Assembly: GCA_024195585.1 (NCBI GenBank)
Contig: SWBL01000335.1
Span: 1 to 56,504 of the forward strand
DNA: 56,504 bases
Source of the DNA: Aureobasidium sp. EXF-3400
Lineage: Eukaryota > Ascomycota > Dothideomycetes > Dothideales > Saccotheciaceae
Direction: 5' to 3'
The translations under genes were made by a program, and so were the position numbers. Positions 1 through 11,088 of this stretch are shown piece after piece; positions within the stretch are counted from its first letter, which is position 1; every line of letters begins with the position of its first letter. The notes beneath the pieces are model-generated. The model saw only the letters and a list, made by a program, of their open reading frames with translations. It made no database searches and was not told the DNA's origin.

Positions 1-883
1 TTGCCCATACAGCAAGGGGTCAGTAGGTAGTCCGGTTGGGTCGTGGTGATGGTCCCCTGGGGGGGGGGGGGGGTTCAGCTTACGATAACCTGAAAATTCG
101 CGGTCTACAACAGCAGGTCCGAATGATCTGGCAGGATTAAGACTGCCGCCAGTGAAGAATACTCCAGTAAGTTCGGCGATGAAAAGCGAAAGACCGATAC
201 CAACGGGCGCGATAAAAGTACCCTTGTGCTTTTCGGCAGCCAACATGAAGATGGTAAAGACAAGCTGTGCGGTTAAAAACATCTCAATGAAAAGGCCCTG
301 AACGATAGTGGTACCACCGCCGAGAGTAGTGCGGACATTGAGTTCGCCAGGGAACATGCATGATACCAGAGCGGCGGCTGTTATACCACCAAGAATCTGG
401 GTGACAAATAAGAGAGCACCACGAACCCAGGGAAGTGCACCGATCAGACACATGCCAAAGGTAACAGCAGGGTTGAAGAGTCCACCACTGATACGGAAGA
501 AAACCCAAGCATTGACGGCTAGAGAAAATCCAAAACTGAGAGCAATGTATTGCAGCTGTTGAGGATTGCTACCAGTCTGGGCGAGCGACTGGCCACTTGA
601 AGTGTTGACACTGTTTGCGACCTGAGCACCAGACAAAGCAAAGTAGAGGAAGAGCACAGTTCCAACGAATTCACCACACATGGCGATGAAGTGGTTCCTT
701 TCATCGGTGTTAGTGGTCTAGGCAAACACTTGTCAATCGCTTGAGCGTGTACCTGATGGTGTCTGGAATACGATGAATGAAGGGCAGACGAAGGTCACCG
801 TCATCGAGTTCCGCATTAGGGTTGGCAGCCTTGGTGAAAGGAATGGCTAGGCCTCGCCCACCGAGAGGTGAATTGATATTCAT
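1..883 (-). CDS. Aquaporin (MIP family), partial at window edge
   Basis: Membrane channel of the major intrinsic protein family. Exons read as 883-753 and 697-84, joined by a 55-bp GT-AG intron; a second donor (GTAAGC) follows at 83 and the rest lies outside the window. Both pore loops are present: FNPAVTFG in the first half and LNPARSFGP in the second. Several hydrophobic segments occupy the correct places between them. The intact second NPAR with SFGP resembles classical water channels (AQY type) more than aquaglyceroporins, which is inference. The N-terminus is a polar cytoplasmic stretch of about 45 residues. The start ATG at 883 is the first in-frame Met before the conserved core. On the coding strand a run of 15 C lies just inside the second intron. 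The gene is divergent from the copper ATPase, with a repeat element between them. Confidence 0.9.
59..73. repeat. Homopolymer of 15 G
   Basis: An uninterrupted run of fifteen G on the + strand. It lies about 10 bp inside the presumed second intron of the aquaporin gene, immediately after the donor, so it reads as poly-C on the coding strand. Its length may vary between strains or be miscounted in the assembly. Confidence 0.9.
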
Positions 884-2827
884 CTTGGACTAGGATGAAC
901 AAGAGACGAGAGGGGAGCGTGAGTGATAGAAACAGCAGAAATTGAGGAGAAATGTCTGGGAAGATATGGAGAAGGGATCCGAAGGAGCTTCATCGTCGTC
1001 ATCGCCTTGTAGGCATAGACTTCAGCCTTCCACGCATCCAGACAGACAAGAATGAACTGCTGGGGCATGACTAGAAGCAAGTGAAGCCACTTAGCTTTGA
1101 AATTAAGCAACGGGATCTGACGTCGATCTCACGGTAGAAACGTCGAGACGGGACAGAGTTAGGGGAAGGATTGTCCAGAGCTGCCGCTTCTGTCATCACG
1201 CTCTCTTGGACTTGCCAAAAGTCAGGTTTTTGTAGGTGTGTGTGTGGGAAAAGGGCACGTTTTGAGGCTGGTAGCACGTTGAGATCGGCACAAGAAGGTT
1301 CCTTAGCGGGCCGAGTGACGAAATGTAGACAAGAACTCGACAGTGGCTGAAATGCTCTAGCCACGATCTGAGGCTCATGTCAGGATTCCGAGCAAGATTG
1401 CAGATCCAAGACTCAGGCCGAGGAAGAAGGGCAAGTACAGTACATCCTCCCCATGTGATAAGATGCAACGCGTGTAGTCATTAAGAAACAGGATAGTAAG
1501 CCATTGAGAAGCGGCAACTTACCAGCTTCCTGTGGACACACCTCTGCTCTCAAGAACAGTTGCGCCTTTCACTAGTATATGCTTTGTTCTTTGCTATAGC
1601 TGAAGTTGTAGTAGATGGAACTTACAGAGTTTAGCACATGGAATGGATGGATTGACTTTGCCAAGGAAGCGTGTGAAAGCTGAGATGCGTCGGAGCCTTT
1701 GTCCTTGACTTTGCGAACGGCACCGAACTGCATCAGCCACGGCCAGACTTAGATGGCATCGAGATCCGGCCTGGACAATTGCGACTGGATGGTGGGTCTC
1801 AGGATCAAGGTGGTAAGGTTGAATGTCCGAGTAAGTGGGTCAGAAGATGCTGAGGGAAAAGCTACAGAGCGTTTTCGAGTCTGAAAAAGAAAACAGTGGC
1901 ATGAAATTTGTAGTACTGGTCAACACTTGGAAGTCATTGGAGAGGCCCGTTGCGGCTCCCCAGGATGATTATGCACTAAGAGAGAATCTACATAGAATCC
2001 GAGGCAGACCCCTTTGGAGCAAGGTGCACCGATTTTTCCTGAAATCATGATTCTTGTCGAGATTTCTTGTCGAGGTAGAGAGGTAGAATGAAGTCAGGGA
2101 GCCTACTAGTGTGCTCAAGGCCGCTACATTGGAATTTTCGAAATAGACAATACTCTGACGAGCAGAAGTATAGCCAGCCACAGGAAGGCGTCGAGAGGAG
2201 GTTCTCCCTATGAATCTTTTGTGTCCTGTGGAATTCTCGTGAAAGTACTGCGTATGGCCACTATAAAACTGCGACAGTATTTGACACGCAAAGAGGGAGG
2301 TTGATTGCTAAGAATAGTGTGGTAAAATAGCGTCGGAGATATATTGGTTGTATCGATATATTGCATGTCGGAGGTGCGGGACCGAAAGGTGGTCTGCCAT
2401 CCGGATGGCATGGAAGTGTTTCGCCTCTCTACGCGCTCCAGATGCAGGGAGTCGTTTACACATTCGCGAAACGGCCATCAAGCCATGCAATTTCGAGGTC
2501 ATGTATTGATTGCGACAAGTGTCATGGCTCCTGTACTATAATTTTTTCCTCGTGTCTGAAGACTGTCGTCTTTTCTGCGCCCGCTTCCTTTCCCCTCACT
2601 CCTTTCTAGACAGGCTGCCGGATACCGGTCGCTTACGACAACAGATAGGCGCCACACGGCAGGACCTTGTCGGCGCACCTCCCGGGCAATCCGTCACAGT
2701 CAGCTGAGTCTGACAAGGCATATGTACAAGAGTTAGGTATTCTGCTGGTCAAGCCTACATATTCTTAGACGGTCGTGTCGACGTCGTTCCTTTGTCGCGC
2801 CCTTGCTTTGTGTCGCAAACAACCACC
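884..2827. other. Divergent intergenic region, aquaporin / copper ATPase
   Basis: About 1.9 kb between two divergently transcribed starts. No reading frame here shows a recognisable domain or plausible codon use. It contains one MITE-like repeat (1443-1649). The last 250 bp are pyrimidine-rich, consistent with promoter and leader of the ATPase gene. No other feature was recognised. Confidence 0.6.
1443..1649. mobile_element. MITE-like repeat, copy 1
   Basis: This 207-bp element begins with CATCCTCCCCATGTG and ends with the near-complement of CATCCATTCCATGTG, giving degenerate terminal inverted repeats. Internally it aligns with copies 2 and 3 over blocks such as the GGCAACTTA region, the CCTCTGCT...AACA box and the GAAGTTGTAG...GGAACTTACAGA tail. 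Compared with copy 3 it lacks roughly 25 bp near its left end. It has no coding capacity. It lies in the aquaporin/copper-ATPase intergenic region. An AT dinucleotide is found at both edges, but this does not securely define a target-site duplication. Confidence 0.75.
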
Positions 2828-5800
2828 ATGGCGCCACAGTATCTCCAAGTCTCACAAAGAGACTCCCGCCGCGACAGCAACTCGATCATCTCTCCCACTG
2901 GTTCGCCGCCCAAGACCGCCCTACATGGCTCGCCATCCTCAGCATCCGACGGCATATCACCCCGCGCCTCTCCTCAAACACAGTTCGCCAACTGGAACAA
3001 CAACATGGGCCCCCATACACCTCCCCAACCCTTGTCGCAAACAAAGCACTTGGCCACAACCACCCTGAAAGTAGAGGGTATGACATGTGGCGCTTGCACT
3101 TCAGCTGTCGAATCCGGCTTCAAAGATGTCGCTGGTGTTGGCAGCGTCTCGGTCAGCTTGGTCATGGAGCGGGCTGTTGTCATGCATGATGCGTCCATAA
3201 TCTCTGCAGATCAGGTCCGCGAAATCATCGAAGACCGAGGCTTCGATGCAACTGTCCTCAACACCGACTTGCCCCCATCAACACTGGATGATATTGTCGA
3301 AGAAGAGTCGGACCAAGACACTATGGGTCTCGGCATCATATCTGCCTCGTCCGGTCTGATGACCACAACTGTCAGTGTAGGCGGCATGACATGCGGCGCA
3401 TGTACTTCTGCCGTTGAGGGCGCTTTCAAAAATCTTGCTGGAATCAAGAGCTTCAATATCTCCTTGCTTTCCGAAAGAGCCGTTATCGAGCACGACACCA
3501 AATTGATTAGCGCCGACACCATTGCCGAGACGATCGAAGACACTGGTTTTGATGCTTCCATCATCGAATCAAAGCCTTCAGAGCCCGTACGGACCAAGAT
3601 GCTTCCATCCACCAGGAGGCAGAGCAGGAAGAATGACGTACTCTTCACAACTATCGTTGCAATTGAAGGCATGACATGTGGTGCTTGTACTTCTGCAGTA
3701 ACAAGCGGTTTTAACGACGTCCCGGGTCTTTTGAAATTCGACATCAGTTTGCTAGCCGAGAGGGCTGTCATTCTGCACGATCCAACAAAACTTTCTCCAG
3801 AGAAAATTGTTGAAACTATCGAAGATTGTGGCTTTGATGCCAAGATCTTGACCTCGCGAGAAGAAGAAGGCTCTCGTCCCAGAAGAGCAAGTAGCACTGT
3901 TGAACTGAAGCTGTTTGGTCTTCAAAATGCCGAAGCAGCTTCGGCGCTGGAGGCTACGCTGAAGAAGCGAAAGGGAAGCACAGCTGTCAAGATTGACTTC
4001 AAAACTGGCAGGGCTTCGGTTGCTTATGACCCAACACAGACTGGACTTCGTGCCATTGTTGAGTCAATTGAGAATGAAGGTCTCAATGCCTTGACTGCTG
4101 AGAACGACGACAACAACGCCCAGCTGGAATCGCTCGCGAAGACAAAAGAGATCCAGGAATGGTCTAGGTCATTAAAAGTATCCCTTTTGTTCGCTATCCC
4201 AGTCTTCCTTACCAGCATGATATTCCCTATGTTTATTAAACCTCTCGATTATGGAAGCATCAAACTTCCCTTGATACCTGGATTGTGGCTTGGAGACGTC
4301 GTTTGTCTTATTCTTACCATACCGGTCCAGTTCGGTATTGGTAAGCGATTCTACAGATCTGCCTTCAAATCTCTTAAGCACGGCTCACCGACCATGGACG
4401 TGCTTGTTGTCTTGGGAACCTCAGCTGCATTCTTCTTCAGCTGCGCCGCTATGCTCGTCTCAATCTTCACACCACCGCATTCGAGACCTGCCACAACATT
4501 CGATACTAGCACCATGCTTATCACCTTCATTATGCTCGGTCGTTTCCTTGAGAACAGAGCCAAAGGACAGACTTCAGCGGCCCTATCTCGGCTGATGAGC
4601 CTGGCACCATCTACTGCTCTTATCTACACGGATCCAATCGCAGCACAGAAGGCCGCCGATGAGTGGGATGGCGACAACGAAAAGTCTGAGAAGAACTCGG
4701 CCAGTGGTGCACTTGAGGAGAAGACTGTTCCCACAGAACTGCTCGAAGTAGGCGACGTGGTCATTCTCAAACCCGGCGACAAAGTACCAGCTGATGGTAC
4801 TGTCATTCGAGGCGACAGCTTCGTCAACGAGAGTATGGTTACTGGAGAAGCGATGCCTATTCTGAAGACCAAAGGCAAGAACCTCATGGCAGGTACTGTC
4901 AATGGCGCGGGAAGACTTGACTTCCAGGTCACACGAGCTGGTCGTGATACACAACTCAGCCAGATTGTCAGACTTGTTCAAGAAGCCCAGACTAGCCGTG
5001 CTCCTATTCAACGTATGGCTGATGTGGTCGCTGGTTACTTTGTTCCTATCATCATCACACTTGGACTGGCTACCTTCACAGCATGGATGATCTTGAGTCA
5101 CGTCCTGCAGACACCACCCACTATCTTCACCAAGGACACCAGTGGTGGCCCTTTGATGGTCTGCGTCAAGCTCTGTATCGCTGTCATTGTCTTTGCCTGT
5201 CCATGTGCGCTTGGCCTTGCAACCCCAACAGCCGTAATGGTTGGTACTGGAGTTGGCGCCGAGCAAGGTATTCTCATCAAAGGCGGAGCAACTCTGGAAA
5301 CAGCCACGAAGGTGACTCATATTGTTCTCGACAAGACTGGCACCTTGACCATGGGCAAGATGAGTGTATCAAGATCAGACGTGCAAGGCGGCTGGACCGC
5401 CGACGCTGCTAAGCTTCGTCTCTGGTGGACAATTATCGGACTCGCTGAGATGGGAAGTGAGCATCCTATTGCGCGTGCAATCACGAATGCAGCAAAAACC
5501 CACCTCGGTCTTGGAGCAGACGGCACACTCGATGGCAGTGTAGGTGATTTTGTCTCTACAGTTGGTAAGGGTATCTCAGCTTCTGTAGAAGCAGCCATCT
5601 CACCTGAACGCAAGCGCTATATCGTCATGATTGGTAACACCTCATACTTGCGATCCCACGGCGTGGCAGTCCCTGAAGATGCGGACGACAGCAACGATCT
5701 GGAAGCAAGTAGAGACGCGAACGCGGCCTCGAAGCAGCAATCGGCTGGCGTCACGACCATTCACACTTCGATTGATGGGGTCTACACAGGCGCCCTGTCA

Positions 5801-6556
5801 CTCTCTGACACTCTCAAACCTTCAGCGCCTGCTGCAATCTCTGCTCTCCAGCGCATGGGTATCACCTGCTCGATCGTCACCGGTGACCAGGCAAGCACGG
5901 CCTACTACGTCGCTAGCCTTCTCAACATCCCCAAGCACAATGTCCACGCCGGTGTCCTTCCAAGTGGCAAGCGCGAGATCGTAGAAGAGCTCCAAGCCCA
6001 AGGCATCATTGTGGCCATGGTAGGCGATGGTATCAACGACTCCCCTGCCCTTGCAACCGCGAATGTCGGTATATCGCTCGCCTCAGGTACGGATGTTGCT
6101 ATTGAAGCTGCGGATGTCGTGCTCATGCGCCCCGATCACCTTCTCGACATACCCTCTTCTCTCGCCCTCTCCCGTGCCATCTTCCGACGTATCAAGTTGA
6201 ATTTGATCTGGGCTTGTTTATACAATGCCATCGGCTTACCCATTGCGATGGGTTTCTTCTTGCCTTGGGGTATTTCTTTGCCACCCATGGCTGCAGGTGC
6301 AGCAATGGCATGTTCGAGTGTCACGGTCGTGGTATCGAGTCTCTTGCTTAAACGATGGAAGCCACCGAGGTTTATCAGGAATGCCGCTGCCAAAGAAGTT
6401 GGCGAGGCAGAGCTGTTCATGGATGTCAGCACTGCGGCTCAGAGCCGGAGTGTCAGTGATTGGTTTCATGGACTTGTTCGTGTGGTTAGAGGTAAACGGG
6501 ATGGCAATGTTGATAGAGGTGCTTACGTGCCTTTGCAGAGGTTCGAAGAGGTCTAG
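2828..6556 (+). CDS. CCC2: Copper-transporting P1B-type ATPase (CCC2/ATP7 type)
   Basis: Single-exon 1242-residue ATP-driven Cu(I) pump. The family loads copper into the late Golgi lumen for secreted cuproenzymes. Three N-terminal heavy-metal-associated domains each carry GMTCGACTSAV, with Cys pairs at about residues 87/90, 189/192 and 284/287. A fourth HMA-like segment (about 355-430) has no CxxC. Catalytic motifs are complete and in order: TGE at 672-674, the membrane CPC metal site at 791-793, the phosphorylation motif DKTGTLT from D835, the SEHP nucleotide-binding motif at 877-880, and GDGIND from 1066. The ATG at 2828 is preferred for its ACCATGG context; an in-frame ATG at 2792 would add 12 residues. 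The N-terminal 75 residues are Ser/Pro-rich and disordered. A multicopper oxidase gene 30 kb downstream encodes a likely client protein type. Confidence 0.97.
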   Translation: MAPQYLQVSQRDSRRDSNSIISPTGSPPKTALHGSPSSASDGISPRASPQTQFANWNNNMGPHTPPQPLSQTKHLATTTLKVEGMTCGACTSAVESGFKDVAGVGSVSVSLVMERAVVMHDASIISADQVREIIEDRGFDATVLNTDLPPSTLDDIVEEESDQDTMGLGIISASSGLMTTTVSVGGMTCGACTSAVEGAFKNLAGIKSFNISLLSERAVIEHDTKLISADTIAETIEDTGFDASIIESKPSEPVRTKMLPSTRRQSRKNDVLFTTIVAIEGMTCGACTSAVTSGFNDVPGLLKFDISLLAERAVILHDPTKLSPEKIVETIEDCGFDAKILTSREEEGSRPRRASSTVELKLFGLQNAEAASALEATLKKRKGSTAVKIDFKTGRASVAYDPTQTGLRAIVESIENEGLNALTAENDDNNAQLESLAKTKEIQEWSRSLKVSLLFAIPVFLTSMIFPMFIKPLDYGSIKLPLIPGLWLGDVVCLILTIPVQFGIGKRFYRSAFKSLKHGSPTMDVLVVLGTSAAFFFSCAAMLVSIFTPPHSRPATTFDTSTMLITFIMLGRFLENRAKGQTSAALSRLMSLAPSTALIYTDPIAAQKAADEWDGDNEKSEKNSASGALEEKTVPTELLEVGDVVILKPGDKVPADGTVIRGDSFVNESMVTGEAMPILKTKGKNLMAGTVNGAGRLDFQVTRAGRDTQLSQIVRLVQEAQTSRAPIQRMADVVAGYFVPIIITLGLATFTAWMILSHVLQTPPTIFTKDTSGGPLMVCVKLCIAVIVFACPCALGLATPTAVMVGTGVGAEQGILIKGGATLETATKVTHIVLDKTGTLTMGKMSVSRSDVQGGWTADAAKLRLWWTIIGLAEMGSEHPIARAITNAAKTHLGLGADGTLDGSVGDFVSTVGKGISASVEAAISPERKRYIVMIGNTSYLRSHGVAVPEDADDSNDLEASRDANAASKQQSAGVTTIHTSIDGVYTGALSLSDTLKPSAPAAISALQRMGITCSIVTGDQASTAYYVASLLNIPKHNVHAGVLPSGKREIVEELQAQGIIVAMVGDGINDSPALATANVGISLASGTDVAIEAADVVLMRPDHLLDIPSSLALSRAIFRRIKLNLIWACLYNAIGLPIAMGFFLPWGISLPPMAAGAAMACSSVTVVVSSLLLKRWKPPRFIRNAAAKEVGEAELFMDVSTAAQSRSVSDWFHGLVRVVRGKRDGNVDRGAYVPLQRFEEV

Positions 6557-8615
6557 TAGAATTACCGAACGGATACCTGTTATCAAGCGCTCTCTCAATC
6601 TTGCTCTCCCATGTGTAAATGCTGTGTTGCGTATAAGCTCGCCAGACTTGTAGCGAATTTGATTTTTCGGCGAGCTACAACGCTTACAGTGTGCATGCAA
6701 TGGACTACCTCAATTCAAAGAACGAGAGGCAGGTCGCTGTTCTTCATCCTTCGGGACTTAAGAGCAGTCATCTCCATAGATACGCGAGACCATCTGTCAG
6801 TGGTTCCCGGTGGAAGACATGAGGCAGTGACTTAAAGGTTAATTGGTCTACATACTCTAAATGTCTATATATTGCTCAGCCAGGGTAGCCCTCTCAACTA
6901 AGGCTTATTTCCAACAGTCACATGTCAGTGACAAGTCGGAGCGCGCTAGCCCGATACGGCTAATCGAGGTGACGTTGCGAGAACCTAATAGGGTCTCTCG
7001 AGAACTCACCGAGAGCTGCATGTAGACTAAAAGACATAGTCCAAACTTGAACTTCGCCGAAGACACGTCCCTTGCGTTTGTTGATCTTCAGCGTCAGCTA
7101 GGTCGAGGTTCGCCGTGTTGCAAGACCAGAATGCCCCTCCGACCAGAATTTGCTCACAATATGATGGTCTACGATTTTTGAACATGTGTCTGTACGACGA
7201 CTTGGCTCACAACTACACGCTGTTCCATGCTGCCCTGGAGATCTTAGGGTTGATCTTGCATTCAAGAATGACCAAGGGGGTGGAGAGTATCTTCGAGCCT
7301 CGCTTGCGATTGATTTGAGTGTCAACTCCGATCAATTACTCCTGTGTTAAACCGAGTGGAAATGCTGCTGAACGAGTATACTGTCCTTCTCACTCTCTGC
7401 TAGACCAGTAAGGATTGGTCCGATCTCATTTCTTCCGGATCAAGCGCTTTCTGTGGAGGTGGACGACTCCCCTAGAGCGCTCTTCCTGAAGGATGATGTC
7501 TATGGGTGTGAATGTATTCTAGCTCGGGTGAGAGTCTGGAGTTTGGTGCTTGCAAGACAAAAAGCCTTGGGAGAGATTGAAAGGCAACCAAGATCACATC
7601 GAACAGCATCTTGCCTCCATTCTTAATTCTTGATTAGCCTGTGGTGGCCACATTGATCGTGACCAGTTGAACAGACAGTGTTGACCAGCAGCAGCAAGCA
7701 GTGTCAAGCCTGAGCTTATGTCTTGGACAATAGATGGACATAGGCATACGTCTCGATCGGTGTCAATTTGCCTTGCGGGGGTTTGAATGCTGCCAGATGT
7801 GGGAGCCGCTACCATTGATGTTCTGCTCCTTGTGCTAGCCGGAGATTGAGCCCTTGATTGCGTATGTTCCCGAACATCAGAGTATACTGGTACAAAGGTT
7901 TCCGGAAAAGAGGCACCAGCAGCGATTGTGGTAATCCGGTCTTTTGATGAGGCCCATAATACAAGAAATTGACGCCCTTCTCGTAATTGTTGTACATTCT
8001 GTCCGCATGGCTAGTTCCAGAGTATATAAACAGATCTCAGAAGCCAGCGTCAAAGAGTGGAATGGAGAGCTGTGTCGGACGAATTACGAAATCTGTGTCT
8101 GAATGGCATTCGATGGTGAATGGCATTTTCGTCTTACCACAGCTAGAGACCACGCTCTACCTACCTAGGCATGCTCTATTCTAATGGTGGTGGCATATGG
8201 CTTGTTGTAGAAGACGAGCAAGACCAAGACCAAAAGCAGGGAGGTGTCAGCTGTGACTGTCAGCTGGAGAAGCAGCGGCAGCAGATTATGTGACGTGGCT
8301 CCAAGTGAAAGACGGCCAGACCAAGGGTACCAGAAAGGGGGAACAGTGGTACAAACGGTTGGATGAGAGAGATGGCAACATCATGACTGAAGAGACAGCT
8401 TTTGGGCGGATTCGTATTTGGGAGCCAGAAATAGGGGCGGACCCTTGCTGCGTCGTTGCCCCTGGCTGGCGTTGATTCGTGTAGCGGCGGGGTGATTGAT
8501 GCGCTTGGAACAGCTGGTGCTTTAATTCATCTTGTTCATTTCAACTTGGTTGCCTTCTAGATTTTGCTTCTTCTTACCTTTGTTTCTCTCTAATACACAC
8601 TCTCTCTACCTTATA
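6557..8615. other. Intergenic region without recognisable gene
   Basis: About 2.1 kb between the copper ATPase stop and the GMPPA start, both on the + strand. Short reading frames here have no family signature and random-looking composition. The final 100 bp are T- and CT-rich, as expected of a promoter and leader. No tRNA, repeat array or splice-supported gene was found. Confidence 0.6.
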
Positions 8616-10077
8616 ATGGCGTCGCTACAACTTCCCTCTCGCAGCAGGAGCCGCAACCCTGTGCCGTCAACTAAAGCTGTCATCTTGGTGAGTCCAGCTA
8701 TGTTTGAGAGATTCCACAGCTGCTAACGCAATCGCAAAGGTCGGAGGACCCAGCAGAGGTACTCGTTTCCGCCCGCTCTCTCTGGATGTGCCCAAGGTGA
8801 ATTGATGCGATTCCTTTTTCACCTATGAATCCTTGGTCTGACCAGGTTGCGCCAAACAGCCCCTCTTCGAAGTCGCCGGCAAGCCCATCATCCAGCACTG
8901 CTTCGATGCCGTCACCAGAGTGCCCGAGATCACCGAAGTCTTCCTTGTCGGCTACTACGACGAGACCGTCTTCCGCGACTTCATCAAGGACGCCCACCGC
9001 GAATACCCCCACATCTCGATCCGCTACCTGCGTGAATACACCGCCCTAGGCACTGCTGGTGGTCTGTACCATTTCCGCGATGCCATTCTCAAGGGTCGCC
9101 CCGATCGTTTCTTCGTCCTCAACGCCGACGTCTGCTGCTCTTTCCCTCTAGGCGAGATGCTGCGTCTGTTCGAAGAGAAGGACGCCGAGGCCGTCATCTT
9201 GGGAACACGCGTCTCCAACGACGCTGCCACCAACTTCGGATGCATTGTCAGCGACACCCACACCAAGCGTGTTCTCCACTATGTCGAGAAGCCCGAGGGC
9301 CACATCAGCAACCTGATCAACTGCGGTGTCTACCTCTTTAGCACCGAGTGCATCTTCCCCAGCATCAAGACTGCCATCAAGCGTCGCAGCGATCGTCCCC
9401 GTCTGTTGTCCTACCCCTCGTCTGAGGCTCTCGACAGCCGCGACTTCTCGCTCAACAACGCCGACGAGGATGAAGATGACGAGAACCGCAAGAACGAGGT
9501 CATCCGCCTTGAGCAAGACATTCTTTCCGATTTGGCAGACAGCTCAAAGTTCTTCGTCCTCGAGACAACCGATTTCTGGCGCCAGATCAAGACTGCCGGT
9601 TCCGCCGTGCCCGCAAACGCCCTCTACCTGATGAAGGCCTTCCAGCAGCAGAGTGACGACCTTGCCAAACCCTCAGCCACCATTCTCCCACCCGTCTACA
9701 TCCACCCTTCGGCACAGGTAGATCCTACTGCCAAGATTGGTCCCAACGTCTCGATCGGTCCTCGTGCTGTCGTCGGTGCCGGTGCTCGTATCAAGGACTC
9801 GATCGTCCTGGAAGACGCCGAGATCAAGCACGACGCCTGCGTTCTCTACTCCATCATTGGCTGGTCCTCCCGTGTAGGTGCCTGGGCTCGTGTCGAGGGT
9901 ACCCCAACCCCTGTTCGTGAGCATCACACCACCATCATCAAGAACGGAGTCAAGGTCCAAAGTGTCACCATCTTGGGCAAGGAGTGCAACGTTGGCGACG
10001 AGGTGCGCGTTCAGAACTGTGTCTGCTTGCCCTACAAGGATCTTCGCAGGGATGTGACCAACGAGGTCATCATGTAG
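8616..10077 (+). CDS. Mannose-1-phosphate guanylyltransferase, GMPPA type
   Basis: Exons 8616-8687, 8740-8796 and 8860-10077 give 448 residues. The N-terminal half is a nucleotidyltransferase fold with VGGPSRGTRFRPLSLDVPK at residues 25-43, split across the first two intron junctions. The insertion in the G-G-x-x-x-G-T-R loop and the FRPLS sequence match the alpha (GMPPA) branch rather than the catalytic beta branch (yeast PSA1). It is therefore probably a regulatory or paralogous subunit in GDP-mannose supply, which feeds glycosylation and mannan synthesis in the cytosol. The C-terminal part (from about residue 290) has hexapeptide repeats (IHPSAQVDPTAKIGPNVSIG) that form a left-handed beta-helix. 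A fungal-type acidic insertion (NNADEDEDDENRKNE) lies between the two. Both introns are 50-65 bp. Confidence 0.93.
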
Positions 10078-11088
10078 AGGTTTCATTGATGTTACGACGA
10101 CTCCAAAAACATAAGCATGCGACACAATTTTTCAGGAGAAGCATGGGGCTTCTCTCTGACGGCGTATATGGGACCAACATTACCCTTTTTCTTTTACACT
10201 ACTGTTCTTATGATATCAAAATAGGCATCGATACTCTCTTATAAACACCTCGAAAGGATTTGCAAGCAATGAAGAAAGCGTCTATTGAATCGTGTCTAGA
10301 TGTGACGTGTTTGATTCTCGTCGTGTCGGAGCTGATTGCGGTAAGTCTCCAGACCGATAGTGGAAGTCCGAATTTGAACCTGTATTCCATCTCGGTCTTT
10401 CAAAGCGAGATCGGCCCAGTACAAGGCTTTCTCGGCACCTGGGTCTACACTCTCCAATCCTTCATCTCCTCAAGACGAACGGAGATTCGGTTTTGCAAGC
10501 AGGATTAGAAAAGAAATTGTATCAGAAATCAGAAGGGAAGCCAATCTTTGAAACATGCAACAGACTTTAGAGTCAGCGCGCAGTTTTGAAAGGTCAAAGA
10601 AGGACTCGAGAGATTCTGGAAGTCAAGAGAGGCAACAAGAGGGCGAGCAAATGGATTGCAGGAGCGAGCAGATGAGAAGAGTGCTGCCGAGCGCAGTGCA
10701 GCAGGGTGGGGACGAGAAACAGCAAAAGACAAGAAGTGCAATAGAGAGTCAGAAGGGAACTCGGACAGCTGCGATGCCAGAGAACACATAGCCGCATGAT
10801 CACGATCGATGCCGCTTGTATGGAGGGAGGAGCAGCTGTGAGCAAGCTGCGATTGTGAATCGACATGTAATCATCGGGCCAAAACTCTCAAGACATGCAG
10901 TGTTCAAAAGTCTCAACAGGCTCTATATGAGTACATTGAATGATATCTGATAATCAGAAAGGCGTGTATTGGATCGTGTCTACGTGTAAGGTGAGGGTGG
11001 TTTTTGTTTTCGTGGCTTCCATGTGCGCACGGCTGGGCCTACGAGTGCTTCAAACGCTCACACAGCCGGATAGTATCCATCGCGTTGT
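10078..11088. other. Convergent intergenic region, GMPPA / KRS
   Basis: About 1 kb between two converging genes, holding both 3' ends. No supported gene. A short imperfect direct repeat occurs at about 10271-10308 and 10957-10995. Confidence 0.5.

Noticed and set aside
2792..2827. Upstream in-frame ATG extending the copper ATPase by 12 residues
   Set aside because: The ATG at 2828 has the better ACCATGG context and the extra residues (MSRPCFVSQTTT) look like leader sequence; not excluded.
3211..5320. Two long minus-strand frames (228 and 245 codons) opposite the copper ATPase
   Set aside because: Overlap the conserved catalytic and HMA coding sequence; no family resemblance.
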